From the NCBI GenBank assembly GCA_023412635.1, contig JAEYNI010000304.1, forward strand, positions 1 through 12,228: DNA of 12,228 nucleotides, read 5' to 3'. Below, piece after piece: positions 5,900-12,228 of this stretch (position 1 is the first letter of the stretch; every line of letters begins with the position of its first letter). The notes under the pieces are model-generated. The model saw nothing but the letters and a program-made list of their open reading frames with translations. It had not been told where the DNA came from and made no database searches. Source of the DNA: Bacillota bacterium (GTDB lineage: Bacteria; Bacillota; Clostridia; Acetivibrionales; DSM-1351). Made by a program: the position numbers and the translations under genes.

Positions 5900-6415
5900 C
5901 TAAAACCCTCCGAAACCTCCCGGAAAGCCAAAACCATGATGAGGGCGACGTCTTCTTCTGAGGAATTCTCTTAAAAGTATAATTGAAATTAAATCTCTGC
6001 GGAAACGTCTTCTTCTGCCAAAACCTCCACCGAAAAATCCAAATTGTCTATCATCTTTTTCTTTCCCATAGTGATAAGGTTCCATTTCCTGATAATCATT
6101 ATCTTTTTGGTAGTTATAGCTCTCTAAATTCTGATTTTCATCATCATCTTCGTACTCAGCATCAACATCCTGTCCGACTCTGTTATCAATATCATCTACC
6201 ATTTCTTCCAGTTGTTCACGAGTGGGAGTATACATTGTACCTTTTTTAGCAATCATTCTGTCACAGTGACGGGATACTTCAGGGAAAATTATATAGTAGC
6301 ATCTTGGGAACATGGATTCCAATTGCTCCTGTGGCATTTCCATCATCGGCTCATATTGCTTAGGGATATTCATCATATGCATATATGGTTCACCTGACCA
6401 ATTATTTGGCATCAT
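5900..6415 (-). CDS. Uncharacterised low-complexity protein, probably a spore coat or spore surface protein
   Basis: I do not recognise a named family. The 171 residues fall into four parts. The N-terminus (1-35) is Met-rich. A compact core (about 36-80) contains RCYYIIFPEVSRHCD and TPTREQLEEMVDDI, a pattern I associate with uncharacterised proteins of spore formers. A linker (83-122) is rich in Asp, Glu, Asn, Gln and six Tyr. The tail (124-171) has FG repeats and two Arg tracts (RRRR at 134-137, RRRRR at 153-157) around a hydrophobic helix. There is no signal peptide. AGGAGG precedes the start on the minus strand (complement of 6421-6425), and either of the two first ATG codons could be used. 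A sigma-K-like promoter lies just upstream and a terminator follows. Composition and promoter suggest mother-cell expression and coat localisation, by inference only. Confidence 0.75.
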   Translation of the reverse strand: MMPNNWSGEPYMHMMNIPKQYEPMMEMPQEQLESMFPRCYYIIFPEVSRHCDRMIAKKGTMYTPTREQLEEMVDDIDNRVGQDVDAEYEDDDENQNLESYNYQKDNDYQEMEPYHYGKEKDDRQFGFFGGGFGRRRRFRRDLISIILLREFLRRRRRPHHGFGFPGGFGGF

Positions 6416-6451
6416 GCCGACCTCCTTTAATAACGTAAAGTGCTTACAAAA

Positions 6452-6479
6452 TATTTTATGCTTTAAATGATTAGTTGGT
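6452..6479 (-). promoter_or_regulatory. Sigma-K-like promoter for the coat-like gene
   Basis: Read on the minus strand, AC (complement of 6478-6479), 17 bases and then CATAAAATA (complement of 6452-6460) fit the sigma-K pattern AC-N16/17-CATANNNTA exactly. Initiation near 6445 would give a leader of about 30 bases with GGAGG in it. The pattern is short and the DNA AT-rich, so chance matches are possible, but position and gene type agree. Confidence 0.5.
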
Positions 6480-6581
6480 TACGAATTGTATTCATTATGT
6501 AAACATAAGCAAGGAGTTGCTGTTTTAGTTATAAAGAAATAAGATTATTTTAAAGCCGAATAGAAGAATTTGTAATTATTT

Positions 6582-6609
6582 TTGATATAATTCATATAAG
6601 TAATAAAAT
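6582..6609 (+). promoter_or_regulatory. Candidate sigma-A promoter for the CoA-binding protein gene
   Basis: TTGATA at 6582-6587, a 16-base spacer and TAAAAT at 6604-6609 match five of six positions in each hexamer. An alternative, overlapping reading is the extended -10 element TGATATAAT at 6583-6591. Either would drive the plus-strand redox genes away from the coat-like gene. Confidence 0.4.
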
Positions 6610-6634
6610 ATTATTAATGGGTAAAAGCTAAAAA

Positions 6635-6656
6635 TTAATTAATATCTATTAATTAA
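6635..6656 (+). repeat. Perfect AT-rich palindrome in the leader of the CoA-binding protein gene
   Basis: TTAATTAATA at 6635-6644 and TATTAATTAA at 6647-6656 are exact inverted repeats with TC between them. The palindrome lies between the candidate promoter and the ribosome binding site at 6661-6666. This is a natural place for a repressor to bind or for a leader structure to form. No known regulator motif is recognised. Confidence 0.7.
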
Positions 6657-6670
6657 CAATGGAGGGTTTT

Positions 6671-7045
6671 ATGCTAGAAGAAATAATGCTTGAAAAAAAG
6701 ACATGGGCTGTAGTAGGTGCAAACCAGGATCAAAGCAAATATGGAAATATGATTTATAGAAAGTTAAAGTCCAGGGGCTATGAGGTTTATCCTGTAAATC
6801 CGATGTATGACACTGTTGAGGGAGATATATGCTATAAGGATTTATCCTCACTGCCTGTTGTTCCGGAGGTGATAGATATGGTTGTATCACCTAAGAGAGG
6901 GAGAACTGTTATTGATGAAGCCGCAAAGCTTGGGATCAAATATATATGGCTGCAACCGGGCACATATGATGAAGAGCTGCTTAAGCAGATAGAGAGCTTA
7001 GGGCTGCAGCAGGTTCAGGCATGCGTTTTAGTTGCGACCAGATAG
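6671..7045 (+). CDS. CoA-binding domain protein (CoA_binding_2, YccU-like)
   Basis: This is a small cytoplasmic protein of the CoA_binding_2 family, with a single Rossmann-type domain. From the ATG at 6671 it has 124 residues. The nucleotide-binding loop is WAVVGANQDQSKYGN at 12-26, followed by the strand GYEVYPVNP at 36-44. The conserved KYIWLQPGTYDEE segment is at 90-102, and the chain ends QACVLVATR. The biochemical role of the family is not established; binding of CoA or a related nucleotide is the family-level expectation. An ATG at 6659 is in frame, but it overlaps the GGAGGG at 6661-6666 that serves the ATG at 6671. The nitroreductase-like gene follows after 79 bases with no terminator between. 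Confidence 0.85.
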   Translation: MLEEIMLEKKTWAVVGANQDQSKYGNMIYRKLKSRGYEVYPVNPMYDTVEGDICYKDLSSLPVVPEVIDMVVSPKRGRTVIDEAAKLGIKYIWLQPGTYDEELLKQIESLGLQQVQACVLVATR

Positions 7046-7124
7046 TGCAGTGATGCTTAAATTATAATGATTATTTACAAGAAATAGTATAAATTATACT
7101 GATATAATGTAAGGGGGATTAGCA

Positions 7125-7886
7125 ATGTCGGATAAGGAACTCTATGATGCCATTTTTATGAGAAAATCGGTCAGAAGGTATGATATGACGCCTCTGTCCC
7201 GGGAAAAGCTTGATAAGCTTAGGGATTTCATCGGGACTATAAAGAGACTTGATGAGAGTATCAAAACAGACTTCACAATTCTTTGTGAAGAAAAAATAAG
7301 AGGGTTATTTTCACTAAGGTTTATGCTGGCACCACATTATATCTGTATATATTCTGAGAAAAAAGAAGGTTATCTCATGAATGCAGGTTTTATAATGCAG
7401 CAGATCGATTTGTTTTTATCCAGCAACAATATTGGCTGCTGTTGGTTGGGAATGTCAAAGCCCGGAAGCGATCTGGAACTAACCAAGGACGGTCTGAGTT
7501 ATGTAATTATGCTAGCATTTGGAAATTCACCCGAACCAATTCATAGATCGGGTACAGCCCAGTTTAAAAGGAAAAGTTTGAATGAGATATCTTCGATAAA
7601 AAATGCTGAAGAGCTGCTTGAACCTGTAAGATTGGCACCTTCCGCCGGCAATACCCAGTGCTGGTTCTTCAGCGGAAATACAACAGAGCTTATAGTCAGC
7701 AGGAAAAAACAAAGTTTCGTTAAAGCACAGCTTTATGGAAGAATGAATAGTATCGATATAGGAATTGCACTATGTCACTTATGGCTTGCTGCAGAAATGC
7801 AAGGCAAGAAAGTAGAGTTTGACTTGACTGACGGTATAGCTCAGGAAGGCTATGAATATATGCTTAAAGCTAGAGTCGGGATTTAA
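7125..7886 (+). CDS. Nitroreductase-like flavoprotein (TM1586 type)
   Basis: This is a probable FMN-dependent oxidoreductase of the nitroreductase fold, with unknown substrate. The 253 residues most resemble the putative TM1586 nitroreductase family. RKSVRRY at 13-19 is the basic flavin-phosphate motif. The helix ending GCCWLGM is at 104-110. RLAPSAGNTQCW at 169-180 is the second flavin-contact motif, and a further helix runs about 208-226. In ordinary nitroreductases the APSAxNxQ motif follows the first Arg motif closely; here it comes after the WLG segment. The chain therefore looks like two half-folds joined, each keeping a different part of the flavin site. AGGGGG at 7112-7117 serves the ATG at 7125. 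Its neighbours are other redox genes in the same direction. Confidence 0.82.
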   Translation: MSDKELYDAIFMRKSVRRYDMTPLSREKLDKLRDFIGTIKRLDESIKTDFTILCEEKIRGLFSLRFMLAPHYICIYSEKKEGYLMNAGFIMQQIDLFLSSNNIGCCWLGMSKPGSDLELTKDGLSYVIMLAFGNSPEPIHRSGTAQFKRKSLNEISSIKNAEELLEPVRLAPSAGNTQCWFFSGNTTELIVSRKKQSFVKAQLYGRMNSIDIGIALCHLWLAAEMQGKKVEFDLTDGIAQEGYEYMLKARVGI

Positions 7887-7922
7887 GACTATAACCAAAC
7901 CAAAATAATATTAAAACCAAGC

Positions 7923-7944
7923 AGTGTTTGGCTAGTGTTTGGCT
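7923..7944 (+). repeat. Perfect 11-bp tandem repeat in the leader of the aldo/keto reductase gene
   Basis: AGTGTTTGGCT at 7923-7933 is repeated exactly at 7934-7944. The ribosome binding site AGGAGG starts two bases later at 7946. Either copy offers GTTTGG, which could pair with CCAAAC at 7895-7900. Confidence 0.85.
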
Positions 7945-7960
7945 TAGGAGGTTAATTTTT

Positions 7961-9151
7961 ATGCTTACAAGAATAAATCAAAAAAATGGTGAACAACTAT
8001 CCGTATTGGGCTTTGGATGCATGCGCTTTCCTACAAAAGCCGGAGGAATAGATGAACCGAGAGCTATAGCCATGATCAGGGATTCCATGGAAAAAGGAGT
8101 TAACTATTTTGATACAGCCTACATATATCATGCCGGTAAAAGTGAATCTTTACTTGGAAAGGCTCTATTGGGTGGCTACCGTGAAAAAGTTAAAATAGCA
8201 ACCAAGCTGCCACCTTTCCTGGTCAAAAAGATGAATGATGCCCCAAAAATATTTGCAAAGCAGCTTTCACGGCTGCAGACAGATTATATTGATTATTATC
8301 TCCTGCATATGCTTACAGATAAACCGTCCTTTGACAGACTGGCGGCATTGGGGGTGATGACCTGGCTTGAGGAACTGAAGAAAAAAGGTACCATAAGAAA
8401 TATAGGCTTTTCCTTCCATGGGGGGAAAGCTGATTTTGAGCAGATAGTAACGGCTTATCCATGGGATTTCTGTCAGATTCAGTACAATTACATGGATGAA
8501 AATAACCAGGCTACCAAGGACGGCTTGATGCTTGCGTCCAGTATGGGGATTCCGGTAATAGTTATGGAACCGTTAAGAGGAGGAAAGCTTGTAACACATC
8601 TTCCTCCGGAGGTTAATAAGGCATTTAAAGATTATGATAAAGACAGGTCACCTGCCGAATGGGCATTTAGATGGATTTGGAATCATCCCGAGGTAAATGT
8701 GGTTCTGTCGGGAATGAGTGATGAAGCTCAGATTGATGATAATATAAGAATTGCTTCAGAGGCAGTTCCAAATACTTTATCACCTGAAGAAATTGCTGTA
8801 TTTGACAGGGTTAAAAAGATCATGCAGGAGAAAACAAAGATTGCCTGCACCGCTTGTGGCTACTGTATGCCCTGTCCGGCAGGAGTAGATATACCGGCCT
8901 GCTTTTCACATTATAATGATAAGTACCTCACTAACGATAAATCGGTAAGATTCAGGTATTTCCAATCATTAGGCGCTATGTCGGTAAAACCCGCATATGC
9001 ATCAAAATGCGTCAGCTGCGGAAAGTGTGAGAGTCATTGCCCCCAAAGTATAGCAATTCGTGAGCAACTGAAAGTTGTAAGTAAGGAAATAGAGGGTTTA
9101 TTTTTCAGACCTATAGTAGGAATAGCACGCAAATTCATGAGATTAAAGTAG
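7961..9151 (+). CDS. Aldo/keto reductase with C-terminal dicluster [4Fe-4S] ferredoxin domain
   Basis: This is a predicted oxidoreductase that joins an aldo/keto reductase barrel to a ferredoxin-like module, so electrons could pass between NAD(P)H, an organic substrate and iron-sulfur clusters. The substrate is unknown. From the ATG at 7961 it has 396 residues. The barrel (about 1-290) has the tetrad Asp51, Tyr56, Lys82 and His116. The C-terminal part holds two cluster motifs: Cys296, 299, 302 and 305 in CTACGYCMPC, and Cys350, 353, 356 and 360 in CVSCGKCESHCP. No membrane segment is evident. AGGAGG at 7946-7951 sits nine bases before the ATG; an in-frame TTG at 7928 lies inside the tandem repeat and is rejected. 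It is probably co-transcribed with the nitroreductase-like gene, 74 bases upstream. Confidence 0.92.
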   Translation: MLTRINQKNGEQLSVLGFGCMRFPTKAGGIDEPRAIAMIRDSMEKGVNYFDTAYIYHAGKSESLLGKALLGGYREKVKIATKLPPFLVKKMNDAPKIFAKQLSRLQTDYIDYYLLHMLTDKPSFDRLAALGVMTWLEELKKKGTIRNIGFSFHGGKADFEQIVTAYPWDFCQIQYNYMDENNQATKDGLMLASSMGIPVIVMEPLRGGKLVTHLPPEVNKAFKDYDKDRSPAEWAFRWIWNHPEVNVVLSGMSDEAQIDDNIRIASEAVPNTLSPEEIAVFDRVKKIMQEKTKIACTACGYCMPCPAGVDIPACFSHYNDKYLTNDKSVRFRYFQSLGAMSVKPAYASKCVSCGKCESHCPQSIAIREQLKVVSKEIEGLFFRPIVGIARKFMRLK

Positions 9152-9212
9152 TGTAAATAATACCATGGGGTTGCAGTCATTACTAATGGTATAATTATCT
9201 TGAGCTAATGTG

Positions 9213-9318
9213 ATTAACTGTTGTACTAATTGTAATTAACTGTTGTGCTTTTGCGAATAACCGCAGTAATATCTATTAGCTTTAATTGTTATGAAAATGT
9301 AAATAAAGATAGTACAAC
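9213..9318 (+). repeat. Repeated GTTGTRCT motifs upstream of smc
   Basis: ATTAACTGTTGT is present at 9213-9224 and again at 9235-9246, 22 bases apart; with the following bases the match runs to 14 of 15. The segment GTTGTACTA at 9220-9228 recurs inverted as TAGTACAAC at 9310-9318. All copies are in the 244-base gap between the aldo/keto reductase gene and smc, which otherwise holds only a candidate promoter. Confidence 0.7.
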
Positions 9319-9339
9319 CTTCCAATAAGACTTAAAGTG

Positions 9340-9348
9340 TGTTAAAAT
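9340..9348 (+). promoter_or_regulatory. Candidate extended -10 promoter for smc
   Basis: TGTTAAAAT at 9340-9348 is an extended -10 element, with TG one base before a hexamer that matches TATAAT at five of six positions. The sequence 17 bases upstream (TTCCAA) is a poor -35. Initiation near 9355 would leave about 40 bases of leader. Confidence 0.4.
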
Positions 9349-9395
9349 TTATACAAGTTTTCAAAAAGGATAACAACAAATTTTCGGGGTGTACA

Positions 9396-12228
9396 ATGTA
9401 TTTAAAGAAACTTGAAATACAAGGGTTTAAATCATTTGCTGACAAAATAAATCTGGATTTTACATCAGGAATTACAGCGGTGGTGGGTCCTAACGGCAGT
9501 GGAAAAAGCAATATAGGTGATGCTGTAAGATGGGTTTTAGGTGAGCAAAGTGCAAAAACTCTCCGAGGCAGCAAAATGGAGGATGTTATTTTTGCAGGAA
9601 CTGAACACAGAAAGTCGGTAGGCTTTGCGGAAGTAGCACTGACCATTGATAATTCAGACAATTATCTTCCTGTATCTTATAGTGAAGTGACTATTGCAAG
9701 AAGGGTTTATCGTTCTGGTGAAAGTGAATATTACATAAACAAGACGTCATGTCGACTTAAAGACATACATGAACTTTTTCTTGATACCGGTATAGGCCGC
9801 GATGGCTACTCCATAATAGGTCAGGGACGAGTTGATGAAATACTAAGCAGTAAATCTGAGGATAGACGGCATATATTTGAGGAAGCCTCAGGAATAATGA
9901 AGTACAAGGTAAGAAAACAGGAGGCTGAAAGAAAGCTTAATTTGACTGAGCAGAATCTGGTTAGAATAAATGACATAATAAGTGAACTGGAAAATCAGCT
10001 GGAACCCCTCAGAGAGCAATCTGATGCGGCTAAAAAGTATCTATCTCTGAGAGATGCCCTAAAGGAATTAGAAGTAAACGTATATCTGGACAATATAGAT
10101 AAATATAAAGAAAAGATTAAAGAATATGAGGATCAATATAAAGATATAAGGGAAAACATTGAGGCAGAAGAGAGAAAACTTAGAAATATAACCGCACAGA
10201 ATCAGCAGAAAACCGAAATGCTTAAAACTCTCGAAGATAAAATCACCGAAGCAAGAGATAAGTTTTATGTAATCGAAGCGAGCCTTGAAAAAAATAGCTC
10301 GGAAATAAATTTGAACAATGAAAAGATTAACGGTCTAGATCAAAATATTAAGCGCTTGGAAGAAGAAATAACCGAAATCAATACCAAGTCTGAAGACCTT
10401 TCTAAGGAAGAAAAAACAAGGCAGGGTAAAATAGACTATTTAAACAAGCAGTATTCTGATTTTGCAAAAAAACTTGAGAATTATCAGTCGGAACTGGATG
10501 CTATTGTGTCCACATTAAGTGAGAGTGAACAGCAGATTGAAAAACTGAAAGCTGGGATAATGGATAAGCTTGACCTTCAATCTGATAAGAGAACACAAGT
10601 AAATAATATTAAGAATCATATTGAAAATCTCAAGAAAAGGCAGAACTCTATAGGAACTGAAATTTATACCTTGAAGCTGGAAAAAGATAAAGACAACATG
10701 AAGAAAGAGGACCTGTCAGAAAGCATTAGAAATACCATTCTGCTTATCAAGCATTCCAATACCAAAATGCAGGAATTGACCAGTGAGAAAAGCGAACTGC
10801 AGAGTACTCTGACAACCATTGAGAAACAATATGGTACGGTGAAAACCGATATTCAGGTCAAATCCTCCAGACACCGTATGCTTAAGGATATGGAAAAGAG
10901 TATGGAGGGCTATAGCAGGAGTGTTAAGGAAATCATGCATGCCTGTCAGTCTTCGGGTGAATTCGGAAGTGGAATTCACGGAACTGTGGCTCAGCTTATA
11001 AGTGTTGATAAAAAGTATGAAACAGCAATTGAAATGACTTTGGGAGGTTCCCTTCAAAATATTATAGCTTCAACTGAAGAAGATGCTAAAAAGGCAATTG
11101 AATTCCTTAAAAGAAATAGAATGGGAAGGGCTACTTTTTTACCGATAACTTCAGTTAACGGTAAGAGACTTGATGAGAATACCCTTGGTAGGCTTCAGGA
11201 GTTTCAAGGCTTTTGCGGACTGGCCTCAGATATTGTGACCTGTAATTCAAAATATAACGGAATTGTCTTAAATCTTTTGGGAAGAGTTGCAGTTGTTGAA
11301 AACCTTGATGCTGGTATTAGTATAGCGAAGAAATTTGGTTATTCCTTCAGAATTGTTTCGCTGGAAGGAGATATATTGAGTACCAGCGGTTCCATGTCAG
11401 GGGGAAGCAACGATCATAAAAGCTCAGGCATCTTAAGTCGAAGTAGAGAGATTACCGAATTGGAAGCTGTAGTTGAAGCACTCAAAAAAGAGGAAATTTC
11501 AATAGGCAGTAAAATCGTAGAGATAAAAAATATGTTGTCTGAGATAGAGACAGAATACAATGAAGAAAATTCAAAACTCAGGGACAGTGAGCTGGTTAGA
11601 ACCAGAGATGAGAATCATCTTGCCATGCTGGAGGACAATATAAGAAAGACAGATGCAAAAATCGGCATGCTGAATGATGAGAAAAATCAGGTGGTCAAGC
11701 AGGAACAGGAAACTGTTCTAGAACAGAAAAAGTATGAGGAAGAGCTTGAGGCCATTGAAAAAGATATTTTTGAAACCAAGGCAATAATTGCCGAACATCA
11801 GGAAAAATTCAAGGCTGACCAGTCTGTAAGGGATGAGCTACATCAGGAAATAACCGACTTTAAAATATCGGTTAATTCAATTGTTGAAAGTATTCAAAGC
11901 GTCAATGAGCACATGGAAAGAATATATAACGAAAAAGAAACCATGCAGAAAAGCTTATCAAGAAAGCAGAATGAAAAGCAAAAGGCTGAGAATGAGATTC
12001 TTTCGTTAAAGCAAGCTATAGAAGGTTTTGAAAATCTGATAAAAGGTTTGCAGAATGAAAAAACAGGCAAGACTTTAGAGATAGACAGATTGGTTGAAGA
12101 AAAGAAGGTCTTGGAGGAGGAATCCTCAGACTTTATTGAAAAACTTAATTCCACAAATAAAACGATACTTTTGCTTCAGGAAGAATATAACAGAATAGAT
12201 GTAAAGAATACAAAGGCTGAAGCAGAAA
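9396..12228 (+). CDS. smc: Chromosome segregation protein SMC, cut by the right edge of the window
   Basis: SMC is the dimeric ATPase of the bacterial condensin complex with ScpA and ScpB, which compacts and separates the chromosome. The reading frame is open from the ATG at 9396 to the last base, giving 944 complete codons of an expected length near 1190. The N-terminal head has Walker A GPNGSGKS at 31-38 and a Q-loop at Gln143 in IIGQGRVDE. A long charged coiled coil follows from about 170 to 515. The hinge begins near 523 (GSGIHGTVAQLI) and includes the GGS and STSGSMSGGS segments. The return coil then runs to the edge. The signature motif and Walker B lie outside the window. The ribosome binding site is weak (GGGGTG at 9386-9391). 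In many Clostridia smc sits next to rnc and is followed by ftsY. Confidence 0.95.
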   Translation, partial: MYLKKLEIQGFKSFADKINLDFTSGITAVVGPNGSGKSNIGDAVRWVLGEQSAKTLRGSKMEDVIFAGTEHRKSVGFAEVALTIDNSDNYLPVSYSEVTIARRVYRSGESEYYINKTSCRLKDIHELFLDTGIGRDGYSIIGQGRVDEILSSKSEDRRHIFEEASGIMKYKVRKQEAERKLNLTEQNLVRINDIISELENQLEPLREQSDAAKKYLSLRDALKELEVNVYLDNIDKYKEKIKEYEDQYKDIRENIEAEERKLRNITAQNQQKTEMLKTLEDKITEARDKFYVIEASLEKNSSEINLNNEKINGLDQNIKRLEEEITEINTKSEDLSKEEKTRQGKIDYLNKQYSDFAKKLENYQSELDAIVSTLSESEQQIEKLKAGIMDKLDLQSDKRTQVNNIKNHIENLKKRQNSIGTEIYTLKLEKDKDNMKKEDLSESIRNTILLIKHSNTKMQELTSEKSELQSTLTTIEKQYGTVKTDIQVKSSRHRMLKDMEKSMEGYSRSVKEIMHACQSSGEFGSGIHGTVAQLISVDKKYETAIEMTLGGSLQNIIASTEEDAKKAIEFLKRNRMGRATFLPITSVNGKRLDENTLGRLQEFQGFCGLASDIVTCNSKYNGIVLNLLGRVAVVENLDAGISIAKKFGYSFRIVSLEGDILSTSGSMSGGSNDHKSSGILSRSREITELEAVVEALKKEEISIGSKIVEIKNMLSEIETEYNEENSKLRDSELVRTRDENHLAMLEDNIRKTDAKIGMLNDEKNQVVKQEQETVLEQKKYEEELEAIEKDIFETKAIIAEHQEKFKADQSVRDELHQEITDFKISVNSIVESIQSVNEHMERIYNEKETMQKSLSRKQNEKQKAENEILSLKQAIEGFENLIKGLQNEKTGKTLEIDRLVEEKKVLEEESSDFIEKLNSTNKTILLLQEEYNRIDVKNTKAEAE

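Noticed and set aside
6635..6660. Palindrome upstream of the CoA-binding protein gene, as a Rex site
   Set aside because: Rex sites need TTGTTAA and TTAACAA half-sites. Only the right half resembles this and the left does not.
7074..7108. TTTACA and TATAAT before the nitroreductase-like gene, as its promoter
   Set aside because: The spacing of 23 bases is too long. The extended -10 reading (TGATATAAT) would start RNA within the ribosome binding site. Read-through from the CoA-binding protein gene is more likely.
9160..9192. ATACCAT and ATGGTAT hairpin after the aldo/keto reductase gene, as a terminator
   Set aside because: The stem is seven pairs with a 19-base loop and no T-run follows.

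Overview
The window is AT-rich DNA from an endospore-forming, Gram-positive anaerobe of the class Clostridia. The signs are strong GGAGG ribosome binding sites, a spoVS gene, a probable spore-surface protein, [4Fe-4S] redox enzymes and the gene order fabD-fabG-acpP-fabF-rnc-radical SAM-smc. The overall look is that of a Ruminiclostridium-type genome, but the genus is an inference without a database search.

Bases 1-2618 hold the end of a type II fatty acid synthesis cluster: the last codons of a probable fabD, then fabG, acpP and fabF. acpP is followed by an intrinsic terminator. fabF therefore has its own leader, which carries three evenly spaced imperfect palindromes that look like an operator. 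Bases 2672-4604 hold a second terminator, an extended -10 promoter, rnc (RNase III) and a radical SAM protein related to the Elp3 core. The radical SAM gene has no good canonical start and probably begins at an ATA codon.

In many Clostridia this block runs straight on to smc. Here about 4.8 kb of other genes lies between. They are spoVS behind a good sigma-H-like promoter; two genes on the minus strand (an Fe/Mn superoxide dismutase, and an uncharacterised Met/Tyr/Arg/FG-rich protein behind a sigma-K-like promoter); and a plus-strand redox group (CoA-binding protein, TM1586-type nitroreductase-like protein, aldo/keto reductase with two [4Fe-4S] motifs). smc starts at 9396 and is still open at the right edge.

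The fab genes elongate acyl chains on ACP. rnc and smc are housekeeping genes for RNA processing and chromosome organisation. The inserted block looks like a sporulation and redox-stress neighbourhood. The most testable idea is that the superoxide dismutase and the Tyr-rich coat-like protein act together in oxidative cross-linking of the spore coat, as described for SodA and CotG in Bacillus subtilis.
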